A stretch of 64,000 nucleotides of DNA from Micromonospora sp. LH3U1 (GCF_028475105.1 NZ_CP116936.1:1054001-1118000); one strand, 5' to 3'. Shown: positions 27,190 to 37,374, counted from the first letter of the stretch. A program made the numbers and translations. Notes: generated by a model not told the origin, from the sequence alone.

Positions 27190-27629
27190 TGGCCCAAATG
27201 CCAGGTCTGGTGCTCCCGTCTTACTACCTGTATTACCAGTCGCCGGTAAAGATCGTGGAGACGTCCGACGGCGGCGCCAGAGTATGGCGCGTTTCGATCG
27301 ACACTGGCGGCTGGCAGGAGAAGAACGACCTGTTCAGCGAGATTGTCTTCGATATCGGGGGAGATGTATTTCGTCGTACCGCAGAGGACTTCGTTCAGGA
27401 GGTGGAGGCGTTCCGCGCTCATTATCTCAAGGGTGAAGGACCAATTTTCGCGCTCTACGAGACCGTGCGCTCGATTGAGCTTTTGGCGGACGCCGAGGCA
27501 CGTCATGAGACACCACAGGAGCAGGCGCTCATTCGCGGCATTCGGCAGCGGACGTTCGTCATGTTCGAGGGGCAGCTCCGCGCGGACGGTGATCCTGGTG
27601 CGGACCCCGATATAGCGAAAGCGGAGTAG
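27189..27629 (+). CDS. Probable immunity protein of the preceding toxin
   Basis: A 146-residue, soluble-looking protein whose ATG shares a base with the toxin stop (TGATG). No family is recognised. Small size, position directly after a polymorphic toxin and translational coupling are the classic marks of an immunity gene. Base composition is unusual for the window: 31 of 60 bases in 27181-27240 are G or C, so gene and adjacent toxin tip probably arrived together. It most likely protects against the RelA/SpoT-like tip. An in-frame start 39 bases upstream exists but lies inside the toxin gene. Confidence 0.65.
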   Translation: MAQMPGLVLPSYYLYYQSPVKIVETSDGGARVWRVSIDTGGWQEKNDLFSEIVFDIGGDVFRRTAEDFVQEVEAFRAHYLKGEGPIFALYETVRSIELLADAEARHETPQEQALIRGIRQRTFVMFEGQLRADGDPGADPDIAKAE

Positions 27630-27669
27630 GCATGACCTGCGGATGCATAGACGGAAGGGTGGGTCAGTA

Positions 27670-28326
27670 ATGACCGAAGGATTGGATGCTCGGTTGGTGC
27701 GGGCGCAGGAGCGTTACGAACTGGCGGTCTTCGGCGGCGACGCAAAGCCGCTGAACGAGGCCGAGCGGGATCTCGCAGCGTTGGACGCGGATGTGGCTCT
27801 GGCCCGGGGTCGGATCCTGCACGCCCGCTTCCTGGACACCGGGTTGGAGGACGCGGCGGAACTGCCGCTGTTTGAGCGGGCGGCCGGGCTCTACCGCGAA
27901 CTGGGCGACGCCCGCGGTGAGGGCGAGTCGCTCTTCTGGGTGGGCACGGTTCACCAGGTCATCCGGCAGGACCAGGCGACCGCTGACCCGGCCTTTTCCC
28001 GGGCCCGGGAGTTGGCTACGGCAGCGGGGGACGAGCTGACTCTGTCGTACGTGTTGCGGCACCTCTGCTTCGGTGAGCAGGCCGCCGGGCGTGTTGACGC
28101 GGCGCGAGAGTTGCTGACGGAGTCGACCCGGCTGCGCCGGAAGCTGTCGTTTACTCCGGGGGTCGCGGCGAACCTGATCGGCCTGGCCGACCTAGCGGCG
28201 AGCGACGGGGATCGGGAGTCCGCCCGTGAGTTGCTCGACGAGGCGGCCGGGCTCGCGGCCGCCAGCGGCGCGAATGGGGTGGGCCGGTGGATCGAGGAGG
28301 CCCGGAAAGAGTTCAGCCTTGCCTGA
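27670..28326 (+). CDS. TPR-like helical repeat protein
   Basis: A 218-residue, alanine/leucine-rich, all-helical protein. Its helix pairs repeat every 35-40 residues (for example LFERAAGLYRELGDARGEG and AFSRARELATAAGDELTLS), the pattern of tetratricopeptide repeats. It begins 40 bases after the presumed immunity gene, back in high-GC sequence. The role is unknown; it could be a chaperone, adaptor or second protective protein of the island, or an unrelated gene. Confidence 0.7.
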   Translation: MTEGLDARLVRAQERYELAVFGGDAKPLNEAERDLAALDADVALARGRILHARFLDTGLEDAAELPLFERAAGLYRELGDARGEGESLFWVGTVHQVIRQDQATADPAFSRARELATAAGDELTLSYVLRHLCFGEQAAGRVDAARELLTESTRLRRKLSFTPGVAANLIGLADLAASDGDRESARELLDEAAGLAAASGANGVGRWIEEARKEFSLA

Positions 28327-28356
28327 TCGTGGGTCGCCACAGTCGCGGGAAGCGAA

Positions 28357-28430
28357 GATCGACTCCGGTTTGGTGATATCGGGGCATCCGGGGCCGGGGA
28401 TAGCCCGATATCCGTGAAACCGAGTGGATC
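28357..28430. repeat. Palindromic element, family C copy 1
   Basis: Imperfect inverted arms: GATCGACTCCGGTTTGGTGA running on into ATATCGGGGCATCC (28357-28389), and the complement of GATCCACTCGGTTTCACGGA with ATATCGGG (ending 28430). Two more copies occur at 52825-52901 and 53818-53893. It overlaps the more upstream of two possible endonuclease V starts. Confidence 0.7.
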
Positions 28431-28449
28431 ATGGCGAGGGGCGGCGGCG

Positions 28450-29133
28450 GTGCCGGGTGGTGTGGTGGTGCCGGGCAGTGTTGCGGAGGCGGTGGCCGTA
28501 CAGGAGGAGTTGCGGCCGTTGGTCGACCTGGTCGGGCCGGGGCCGAGTGCGCCCGCGACGGTGGCCGGCCTGGACGTCGCGTACGCCGAGGGCGGCGACC
28601 TGCTGGCGGCGGCCGTGACGGTCCTGGATGCCCGGACGTTGGCCGTGGTGGACTCCGCAGTCAGCGTGGGTCGGCCGGCGTTCGGCTACGTGCCGGGCCT
28701 GTTCGCCTTCCGTGAGTTGCCCGCGCTGCTCACCGCACTGGATCGCCTCACCACCCTCCCGGACCTGCTGGTCTGCGACGGGCACGGGCTGGCCCATCCG
28801 CGTCGGTTCGGGCTGGCCTGTCACCTCGGGGTGGTCACCGGGTTGCCCGCGATCGGGGTGGGGAAGACGCCGCTGGTCGGGACGTGGGATGCGCCGGCCG
28901 CCGAGCGGGGTGCCTGGTCGCCGTTGCGCGACGGCGGGGACGTCGTCGGCCGGGTGTTGCGAACACGGGACGGGGTGAAACCGGTCTTCGTCAGCGTTGG
29001 CCATCGGATGAGCCTGGAGAACGCGTCCGCGCAGGTGCTCGCGCTGAGTCCGCGCTACCGCCTGCCAGAGACCACCCGCACCGCCGACCGACTCTGCCGC
29101 GACGCCCTCGCCCGCGCGGAGCGAGCCGACTGA
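28450..29133 (+). CDS. nfi: Endonuclease V (deoxyinosine 3' endonuclease)
   Basis: About 227 residues. This DNA-repair nuclease cuts near deaminated adenine (inosine). The family motifs are all present: AGLDVAY (metal aspartate), YVPGLFAFRE (wedge and catalytic glutamate), DGHGLAHPRRFGLACHLGV and GVGKTPL. GTG 28450 is preferred because the extra 12 residues from GTG 28414 would be encoded by an interspersed palindrome; the shorter form matches normal family length. The stop codon lies in the first unit of a tandem 22-base repeat. Confidence 0.9.
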   Translation: MPGGVVVPGSVAEAVAVQEELRPLVDLVGPGPSAPATVAGLDVAYAEGGDLLAAAVTVLDARTLAVVDSAVSVGRPAFGYVPGLFAFRELPALLTALDRLTTLPDLLVCDGHGLAHPRRFGLACHLGVVTGLPAIGVGKTPLVGTWDAPAAERGAWSPLRDGGDVVGRVLRTRDGVKPVFVSVGHRMSLENASAQVLALSPRYRLPETTRTADRLCRDALARAERAD

Positions 29134-29235
29134 TCGCGCGGAGCGAGCCCACTGATTGCCCGGAGCAGGCCGACTGATCACGCGGAGCAAGCCCACTGAT
29201 CGCCCGGAGCAGGCCGACTGATCGCCCGGACAGCC
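29114..29235 (+). repeat. 22-base tandem repeat, five copies plus a partial
   Basis: Units at 29114, 29136, 29158, 29180 and 29202 follow the pattern GCSCGGAGCRRGCCSACTGA plus TC or TT, and a partial sixth begins at 29224. Unit 1 contains the nfi stop codon, so the array grew from the 3' end of that gene. The rest of the 250-base gap to the next gene holds only its presumed promoter. Confidence 0.9.
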
Positions 29236-29383
29236 TGGCCAATACACCTTCCGCAGCAGGTCGACGGGCCGGGCCGTAAACCGTAACGCCGCACACATCC
29301 GGGCCGCTCTATGACCGACGGGGTGGGTGGGCCGGTAGTAGCCTGACCCGCGAACCCCACCCGGGGAGGACGACGAGGTGATC

Positions 29384-30463
29384 ATGACGGTGCGTCGACG
29401 CGCGGCACGGCTCGCGACGGTCTGCGGTCTGGTGGGCGGTCTGGTGATGCTTGGTGCGTCGCCGGCGCTGGCCGACGAGGACTCGGTCCGGGTGGGTGCG
29501 GCCAGCAGCTTCGCCGCCGGTGGCTCCCCGCAGGGGGTGAACGTCGCGGTGCGCAAGCGCACCGACGGGTGCGTCCTGTTGCGTACCGCGCTGGTTCTGA
29601 GCCTGGATAATCTCCAGCCGAACCAGGTGGCGGTCGAGGTCAACGCGGGTGGGCGCTGGTTCCCGGTGGCCCTCACCGGCGGTGCCGGCAGGGTGGGGAC
29701 GGCGCAGACGTCACCGGCGAAGCCGACCCTGTGTAAGGGCAAGGGCATCACGGTGCGGTACCGGGTGGCGTTCGCTCCGGGTGCCCCGGGCGGCCGGCTC
29801 GTCGTCACCGGCGCTGGTGTCAGCGCGCTCGGTAAGGAGTTGGGTCGGGGCAGCGACTCGGCGAAGGTGACCGGCGCGCGGGTCACCCCGTCGCCGACTC
29901 TGACGCCGTCGAAGAAGCCGACGCCCACTCCAAGTCCGACCGAGGCCGCGACCGTCAACGACGCGGTGAATCCGGCGGCGCTGGGCGGCGTGTCCGCCGC
30001 GCCGAACACCACGGCAACCGCCGCCGAATCGTCCGGGGGTGGGTCGCCGGTGATGTTCTTCGGCATCGTGCTGGTGGCGATCGGGTTGCTCCTCATCGTG
30101 CTGCTGTTCCGGCGCTCGCGGCAGGATCGGAAGCCGTCCGACGAGCGGCCGGCCACTCTGCCGAGCAACCCCGGAGGCACCACCTACCGCGCCGGCGGTG
30201 GGTCGCCGGCCGTGTCGGGTCGCCCTGGTCAGGTGTACGGCCAGCAGCCGCCGGCCGCAGGCTGGGGTGCCGCCGTGCCGTCCCCGCGCCCTGCCGCCGG
30301 CGGGGTCTACGGTGCCCGGCCGGACGGTCCCGGTTCGGTCCCGGAGGCGGCGCAGCCGATGCCGGGGACACCCGGAGCCCGTCCGGGGCCTGGGAAGCTG
30401 CCAGGGGATCCACCTACCGACGGTGACGGTCACACTGTGTTCATGCCCCGGCTCCCCGGCTGA
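29384..30463 (+). CDS. Secreted, C-terminally membrane-anchored surface protein
   Basis: About 359 residues. A signal peptide (arginines, hydrophobic core, cleavage after SPALA near residue 31) precedes an extracellular domain of about 140 residues with two cysteines (CVLL and LCKGKG). A Thr/Pro/Ser wall-spanning linker (TPTPSPT) is followed by one membrane helix near 225-245 (VMFFGIVLVAIGLLLIVLLF) and a cytoplasmic Gly/Pro-rich tail. No known enzyme domain or sortase motif is seen. ATG 29384 and GTG 29378 are both possible starts; each has a purine-rich ribosome-binding site. The layout fits a sensor or wall-binding protein of unknown role. Confidence 0.75.
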   Translation: MTVRRRAARLATVCGLVGGLVMLGASPALADEDSVRVGAASSFAAGGSPQGVNVAVRKRTDGCVLLRTALVLSLDNLQPNQVAVEVNAGGRWFPVALTGGAGRVGTAQTSPAKPTLCKGKGITVRYRVAFAPGAPGGRLVVTGAGVSALGKELGRGSDSAKVTGARVTPSPTLTPSKKPTPTPSPTEAATVNDAVNPAALGGVSAAPNTTATAAESSGGGSPVMFFGIVLVAIGLLLIVLLFRRSRQDRKPSDERPATLPSNPGGTTYRAGGGSPAVSGRPGQVYGQQPPAAGWGAAVPSPRPAAGGVYGARPDGPGSVPEAAQPMPGTPGARPGPGKLPGDPPTDGDGHTVFMPRLPG

Positions 30464-30488
30464 GCGGGGCTTGAGTCGGACCCTCCGT

Positions 30489-30494
30489 TAGGCT
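30489..30494 (+). promoter_or_regulatory. Candidate -10 box upstream of manB
   Basis: TAGGCT lies eight bases before a GTG at 30503 and 38 bases before the preferred manB start at 30533. Transcription starting near 30502 would leave about 30 bases of leader carrying the AAGGAG ribosome-binding site. Confidence 0.4.
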
Positions 30495-30532
30495 CAGGTT
30501 CGGTGTCTACCTGCGGCCAAGGAGTGGAACAC

Positions 30533-31918
30533 GTGTCTGATCTGTCCCAGATTGTGAAGGCGTACGACGTCCGAGGGACGGTGCCGGACCAGTGGGACGA
30601 ACGGGCCGCCGAGGCACTGGGAGCCGCATTCACCCAGCTGCTCAACTCCACCGACGAGCCGGGCGACGCGGTCGTCGTCGGGTACGACATGCGGGCCACC
30701 TCGCCCGGGCTGGCCGCCGCGTTCGCCGCCGGCGTACGGGCCGAGGGGCGCTCGGTCATCGAGATCGGGCTCGCCTCCACCGACCTGCTCTACTTCGCCT
30801 CCGGCTCGCTCGACCTGCCCGGTGCGATGTTCACCGCAAGCCACAACCCCGCGCAGTACAACGGCATCAAGATGTGCCGCTCCGGCGCCCGTCCAATCGG
30901 CCAGGAGAGCGGCCTGGCGGAGATCCGGGAGCGGGCCCAGGCCCTGCTGGACTCGGGCGAGACCCGTCCGGCCGGTGAGCCGACCCGGCCGGCCGAGCGG
31001 CGTGACCTGCTCCCCGACTACGCCGGTTACCTGCGCAAGCTGGTCGACCTCTCGGGCATCCGGCCGTTGAAGGTGGTCGTCGACGCCGGCAACGGGATGG
31101 GCGGCTTCACCGTTCCCACGGTGCTGGGCGACGCCGCCCTGTCGCCGCTGCCGCTGGAGATCGTGCCGCTCTACTTCGAGCTGGACGGCACCTTCCCCAA
31201 CCACGAGGCCAACCCACTGGATCCGGCGAACCTGGTCGACCTCCAGCGCGCGGTGGTCGAGCACGGGGCCGACATCGGGTTGGCCTTCGACGGTGACGCG
31301 GACCGGTGCTTCGTGGTGGACGAGCGCGGCGAGCCGGTCTCGCCGTCGGCGATCACCGCGCTGGTCGCCGCGCGTGAGCTGGCCAAGCACCCGGGTTCCA
31401 CGGTGATCCACGGCCTGATCACCTCCAGCGCGGTTGCGGAGATCATCCGCGAGCATGGTGGGAAGCCGGTCGTCGCCCGGGTCGGGCACTCCTTCATCAA
31501 GGCGGAGATGGCCCGGACCAATGCCGTCTTCGGCGGCGAGCACTCCGCGCACTACTACTTCCGGGACTTCTGGTTCGCCGACACCGGGATGCTCGCGGCG
31601 ATGCACACCCTGGCCGCGCTGGGCGAGCAGTCGCTGCCGCTGTCCGTGCTGGCCGGCGAGTACGAGCGCTACATCGCCTCCGGCGAGATCAACTCGACGG
31701 TGGCCGACCAGGCGGGTGCGGTGGCCGAGGTGCGGGCCGCGTACCCCGACGCGGTGACCGACGAGATGGACGGGCTCACCCTGCGTTTCCCCGACGGCGC
31801 CTGGTTCAACCTGCGCGCCTCCAACACGGAGCCGCTGCTGCGGCTCAACGTCGAGGCGCCCACCCGAGATCGGATGGTCTCGCTCCGGGACGACGTGCTC
31901 GACCGCGTTCGCCGATAA
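30533..31918 (+). CDS. manB: Phosphomannomutase / phosphoglucomutase
   Basis: A 461-residue alpha-D-phosphohexomutase that interconverts mannose-6- and mannose-1-phosphate, giving GDP-mannose for mannosylated lipids and glycans. The N-terminal IVKAYDVRGTVPDQ, the phosphoserine loop TASHNPAQYNG, the metal loop DGDADRC and the phosphate-binding RASNTEPLLRLN are all present. GTG 30533 has a good AAGGAG upstream and gives the usual family N-terminus; GTG 30503 would add ten residues. It heads a run with a Trm112-like protein, a SIS isomerase, a cation transporter and manA, similar to the mycobacterial pmmA-manA region. Confidence 0.92.
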   Translation: MSDLSQIVKAYDVRGTVPDQWDERAAEALGAAFTQLLNSTDEPGDAVVVGYDMRATSPGLAAAFAAGVRAEGRSVIEIGLASTDLLYFASGSLDLPGAMFTASHNPAQYNGIKMCRSGARPIGQESGLAEIRERAQALLDSGETRPAGEPTRPAERRDLLPDYAGYLRKLVDLSGIRPLKVVVDAGNGMGGFTVPTVLGDAALSPLPLEIVPLYFELDGTFPNHEANPLDPANLVDLQRAVVEHGADIGLAFDGDADRCFVVDERGEPVSPSAITALVAARELAKHPGSTVIHGLITSSAVAEIIREHGGKPVVARVGHSFIKAEMARTNAVFGGEHSAHYYFRDFWFADTGMLAAMHTLAALGEQSLPLSVLAGEYERYIASGEINSTVADQAGAVAEVRAAYPDAVTDEMDGLTLRFPDGAWFNLRASNTEPLLRLNVEAPTRDRMVSLRDDVLDRVRR

Positions 31919-31979
31919 GATCGCCTGCGCCGGTCGGCACCGCCGCCGGTCAAGCCGCACACGTGGAAGGAGCCGTGCC

Positions 31980-32165
31980 ATGGCCCTGGATCCGCAGTTG
32001 CTCGAGATTCTCGCCTGTCCGGACACGCACCACGCCCCGCTCACCTACGACGCCGAGGCGCAGACGTTGACCTGCACGGAGTGCGGCCGGATCTTCGAGG
32101 TCCGCGACGACGTGCCGGTGCTGTTGCTCGACGAGGCGCGCGGCGGCCCCGGGCAGCCCTCATGA
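31980..32165 (+). CDS. Trm112-family small zinc-ribbon protein
   Basis: A 61-residue protein of the Trm112/YcaR type: LLEILACPDTHHAPL at the start, CTECGRIFEVRDDVPVLL at the end. The first cysteine and the later CxxC pair are present, with a histidine possibly replacing the fourth ligand. The family stabilises methyltransferases; in actinobacteria it is a conserved neighbour of manB and SIS isomerases. The ribosome-binding site is GGAAGGAG and the stop overlaps the next start (ATGA). Confidence 0.85.
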   Translation: MALDPQLLEILACPDTHHAPLTYDAEAQTLTCTECGRIFEVRDDVPVLLLDEARGGPGQPS

Positions 32166-33358
32166 TCGACGGTACGGCCGGGGTCAGCGGACGTCGGGAC
32201 GCGGATGAGGCCCTGCTCGACAACCCCCAGGCGTTGGCCGAGCACGACCCGGGCGGCATGCTCCGGCACACGGCGTCGGCCGGTGCTCAGGTCCGGGAGA
32301 GTGCCGCGCTGGCCGCCGAGGCCAACCTGGCGGTGCTCGCCGACGACGGGCGGCCCCGAGCCGTCGTGATCGCCGGCATCGGCACCGCGGGGCGTACCGG
32401 GGACGTGCTGGCCACGGTCGCCGGGCCGCGCTGCCCGGTCCCGATCATCGGGCACCGCTCCGCTGGCGTACCCGGTTGGGTGGGCGCGGCCGACGTGGTG
32501 ATCGCGGTGAGCGCGTCCGGTCGTAGCCCGGAGGCGCTCGGCGCCGCCGAGGCGGCGCACCGACGTGGTGCCCGACTGGTCGCCGTGGGTGCCCCCGACT
32601 CGCAGCTGCAGTCGATCGCCGAGCAGGCCCGGGCGCCGTTCATCCCGGTGCCCCGGCGAGCCCCGGCCCGGGCCAGCCTCTGGGCGCTCACCGTGCCGGT
32701 CCTGCTCGCCGCCCGTACCCTCGGGCTCGTGAAGGTCAACGAGGCGGATCTGGCGGAGACCGCGGCCCGGCTCGACGCGGATGCCGACCGCTGCCGGTCC
32801 GCCGCGGAGTCCTTCGTCAACCCGGCGAAGTCACTGGCCCTGGCCCTGGCCGGCTCGATCCCGATCGTCTGGGGCTCGTCACCGCTGGCCACCGTGGCCG
32901 CCCGCCGATTCGGCGACACACTGTCGGCCAATGCCCGCTACCCGGTGGTCACCGGAGCGCTCGGCGAGGCCGGCCGGGGCCGGGTCGGGCTGCTCGACGG
33001 CGTCTTCGGCGGCCTGGCTGAGGGGGAGCGGGACATCTTCGCCGACCCGGCCGAGGACGACGGCGAGGGCACGCGGCTGCGGCTGGTGCTGCTGCGCGAC
33101 GGCGGGCTCAACGCCGAGGACGACACCGACGAGCCCTTCGCCGTCGAGGAGCGCCGCGCGGACGCGGTGCAGACCCTCGCCGAGCGCCGCGGCGTGCGGT
33201 GCGACGTGGTGACCGCCGAGGGCGGCTCGGCGCTGGAGCGGTTGGCCTCGCTGATCGCCGTACCGGATTTCGCCTCGGTCTACCTTGCGTTGGCCCATGG
33301 ACTGGACCCGATGGCCGTACCGGCCATCACCGAAATGAAGGAGCTGTCGAACCAGTGA
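32162..33358 (+). CDS. SIS-domain phosphosugar isomerase (PGI/PMI-like)
   Basis: A 398-residue protein resembling the bifunctional phosphoglucose/phosphomannose isomerase family (mycobacterial Rv3256c type). The first SIS domain contains VVIAGIGTAGRTGDVL and VVIAVSASGRSPEALG, the sugar-phosphate loops. A second SIS half (IPIVWGSSPLATVAARRFGD) follows, and the C-terminal LAHGLDPMAVPAI resembles the family end. It probably isomerises fructose-6-phosphate to mannose- or glucose-6-phosphate beside manA and manB. ATG 32162 overlaps the Trm112 gene. Confidence 0.8.
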   Translation: MIDGTAGVSGRRDADEALLDNPQALAEHDPGGMLRHTASAGAQVRESAALAAEANLAVLADDGRPRAVVIAGIGTAGRTGDVLATVAGPRCPVPIIGHRSAGVPGWVGAADVVIAVSASGRSPEALGAAEAAHRRGARLVAVGAPDSQLQSIAEQARAPFIPVPRRAPARASLWALTVPVLLAARTLGLVKVNEADLAETAARLDADADRCRSAAESFVNPAKSLALALAGSIPIVWGSSPLATVAARRFGDTLSANARYPVVTGALGEAGRGRVGLLDGVFGGLAEGERDIFADPAEDDGEGTRLRLVLLRDGGLNAEDDTDEPFAVEERRADAVQTLAERRGVRCDVVTAEGGSALERLASLIAVPDFASVYLALAHGLDPMAVPAITEMKELSNQ

Positions 33359-33425
33359 ACGAACGCAATGGGCGGCGCGGCATGCGCGGACCGGTTGGCT
33401 TCGAACGGCGAAGCGGAGCGGTGGC

Positions 33426-34415
33426 ATGAGCGCCAACGGTGGGACGAAGGCGATTGTCGCCGCTCTGCTGGCCAACGTCGGCATCGCCATCACCAAGTTC
33501 GTCGCGTTCCTGCTCTCCGGCTCGTCGTCGATGCTGGCCGAGGCTGTCCACTCGGTCGCCGACTCCGGTAACCAGGCCCTGTTGCTGCTCGGCGGCAAGC
33601 GGGCGAAGCGGGCGGCCACCCCGGAGCACCCGTTCGGGTACGGCCGTGAGCGCTACATCTACGCCTTCATCGTGTCCATCGTGCTGTTCAGCATCGGTGG
33701 CCTGTTCGCGCTGTACGAGGCCTACCACAAGTGGCATCACAAGGGGGGAATCGAGTCCTGGCAATGGCTGCCGATCGTCGTGCTGGTAGCGGCGATCATC
33801 ATGGAGTCGTTCTCCTTCCGGACGGCCATCAAGGAGTCCAACCACGTCCGGGGCAACCAGTCCTGGGTGCGCTTCATCCGCCGGGCCAAGGCACCGGAGC
33901 TGCCGGTGGTGCTGCTGGAGGACTTCGGCGCGCTGGTCGGTCTGGTGTTCGCGCTGTTCGGCGTCACCATGACGCTGATCACCGGCAACGGCGAGTGGGA
34001 CGCCGCCGGCACCGCGATGATCGGCGTGCTGCTGGTGATCATTGCGATCGTGCTGGCCATCGAGACGAAGAGCCTGCTGCTCGGTGAGGGCGCCGAGGCG
34101 TCCGAGCTGGCTGCCATCGAGCGGGCCGTGACCGACGGCCCCGAGGTGGAGCGGATCATCCACATGAAGACGCTCTACCTGGGCCCGGAAGAGCTGATGG
34201 TGGCCGCGAAGATCGGCGTGCCGGCGTGTGAGAGCGCCCACGACCTGGCCCGGGGCATCAACGCCGTGGAGGCGCGGATCCGCGCTGCGGTACCGACCGC
34301 CCGGGTGATCTACCTGGAGCCGGACATCTACAGCGTCGCCGCCGCCGAAGCCGGCACCGGCACCGCCGCTGACACCGCCGTCCCGCAGCCAGAGGCCGAG
34401 CGGTCCGGGGGCTGA
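33426..34415 (+). CDS. Cation diffusion facilitator (zinc/divalent metal efflux)
   Basis: A 329-residue CDF transporter. Early membrane helices carry SGSSSMLAEAVHSVADSGNQ, where the aspartate- and histidine-containing motif is the metal site. Further helices are VSIVLFSIGGLFALYEAY, LPIVVLVAAIIMESFSF, LLEDFGALVGLVFALFGV and MIGVLLVIIAIVLAIE. A cytoplasmic C-terminal metal-sensing domain of about 90 residues follows. The family exports zinc, iron or manganese by proton exchange. It stands between two sugar-phosphate isomerase genes; manA follows after only three bases. Confidence 0.88.
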   Translation: MSANGGTKAIVAALLANVGIAITKFVAFLLSGSSSMLAEAVHSVADSGNQALLLLGGKRAKRAATPEHPFGYGRERYIYAFIVSIVLFSIGGLFALYEAYHKWHHKGGIESWQWLPIVVLVAAIIMESFSFRTAIKESNHVRGNQSWVRFIRRAKAPELPVVLLEDFGALVGLVFALFGVTMTLITGNGEWDAAGTAMIGVLLVIIAIVLAIETKSLLLGEGAEASELAAIERAVTDGPEVERIIHMKTLYLGPEELMVAAKIGVPACESAHDLARGINAVEARIRAAVPTARVIYLEPDIYSVAAAEAGTGTAADTAVPQPEAERSGG

Positions 34416-34418
34416 CTG

Positions 34419-35582
34419 GTGGAGCCGCTGTACGGACCGATCCGGGACTACGCCTGGGGGTCCCGCTCGGCCATCGCCCTTCTGCAGGGGCGGCCGGTGC
34501 CCAGCGAGGGCCCGGAGGCAGAGCTGTGGTTGGGCGCCCATCCGGGCGCTCCGGCCAGCGTGGACCGTGCCGGTCTGCGGGTGAGCCTCTGCGACCTGGT
34601 GCGTGACGAGCCGGGGCAGTGGCTCGGCCAGCGGGTGTCCGAGCGGTTCGGCAGTCGGCTGCCGTTCCTGCTTAAGGTCCTCGCCGCCGACGCTCCGCTG
34701 AGCCTGCAGGCCCACCCGGACGCCGAGCAGGCCCGGGCCGGCTACGCGGCGGAGGCGGGGCGCCCCGAGGGGCGGCGCAACTACTCCGACCCGCACCACA
34801 AGCCGGAGCTGCTGGTCGCGCTCACCCCGTTCGAGGCGCTGTGCGGTTTCCGGGACCCGGCGGAGTCGGCCGAGGCGCTCGCCGCGTTCGGCGTACCGGA
34901 GTTGGCGCCGGTGGTTGCCGCGTTGCGCGCCGGGCCGGAGGGGTTGCGGACGGCGGTGCGGACGCTGCTCGGCTGGCCGGTCGCGGAGCGTGACGAGTTG
35001 TTGGGTTCCGTGCTGGCGGCGTCGGCCGACGGCCCGGACGCCGAGCTGGCTCGCCGTCTGGCCACGGCGTACCCGGGGGATCCGGGCACGCTGGTGGCGC
35101 TGCTGCTGCACCACCTGCGGCTGGTCCCGGGGGAGGCGATCTGGATGCCCGCCGGCAATCTGCACGCCTACCTGAGTGGCTGTGGGGTGGAGATCATGGC
35201 GGCCAGCGACAACGTGCTGCGCGGCGGTCTGACCCCGAAGCGGGTGGACGTCGACGAGTTGCTGCGGGTGCTGCGCTTCGAGGTGCTCGACGATCCGGTA
35301 CGGGCACCACAGCCGGTCGGCCCTGGTGTGGATTGGTGGCCCGTGCCGGTGGACGACTTCGCGCTGCACCGGGTCCGGGTCGGCGCGGCAGTGTCCTCGG
35401 TCACGCTGCCCCTGCCCGGTCCCCGGGTGGTGCTCTGCGGTTCCGGCTCGATCACGGTGGACGACGGGGCGGGGGCGTTGACGCTCGCGTCCGGTCAGGC
35501 GGCGATCGGCGACGCGGCCGGCGAGCCACTGAGGGTCAGCGGCGCCGGCGAGGCGTACGTGGCGACGTCCGGGCTGCGCTGA
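34419..35582 (+). CDS. manA: Mannose-6-phosphate isomerase
   Basis: A 387-residue type I isomerase converting fructose-6-phosphate to mannose-6-phosphate, the entry into mannose metabolism. The zinc ligands lie in LQAHPD, HHKPEL and GNLHAYLSG. The N-terminus GPIRDYAWGSRSAI is typical. GTG 34419 lies three bases after the transporter stop, so it depends on translation from upstream. The substrate flow manA to manB is encoded within the same run. Confidence 0.92.
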   Translation: MEPLYGPIRDYAWGSRSAIALLQGRPVPSEGPEAELWLGAHPGAPASVDRAGLRVSLCDLVRDEPGQWLGQRVSERFGSRLPFLLKVLAADAPLSLQAHPDAEQARAGYAAEAGRPEGRRNYSDPHHKPELLVALTPFEALCGFRDPAESAEALAAFGVPELAPVVAALRAGPEGLRTAVRTLLGWPVAERDELLGSVLAASADGPDAELARRLATAYPGDPGTLVALLLHHLRLVPGEAIWMPAGNLHAYLSGCGVEIMAASDNVLRGGLTPKRVDVDELLRVLRFEVLDDPVRAPQPVGPGVDWWPVPVDDFALHRVRVGAAVSSVTLPLPGPRVVLCGSGSITVDDGAGALTLASGQAAIGDAAGEPLRVSGAGEAYVATSGLR

Positions 35583-35860
35583 CACCGACGCACGGCACGA
35601 CACAAGTCCGACTTTCCCGGAATAGCTTGACGTCGCCCTGGCTGAGTGTGACTCTATGAGTACGCAGCGTTATCGCGACGACGGTCCGAGAACGTGCGGG
35701 GGAACCAAACCGGGGGGATGCACGGGGCGGGCGGGACGTGGGCGGGAAAGTCCGTTCATCACCGACCGCCCCGTGCGCTGTCCGTGGACCGTCGCCGATG
35801 CCGGTCGCCGGCGCGCGTAAGGTGGAGAGTCGGCGCAGACATCGTTCGACAGGAGCTTTT

Positions 35861-37360
<1,500 letters not shown>

Positions 37361-37374
37361 TCGACGTCTCTTCG

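Noticed and set aside
29114..29235. CRISPR array
   Set aside because: The 22-base units are directly adjacent with no spacers and there are no cas genes; this is a plain tandem repeat.
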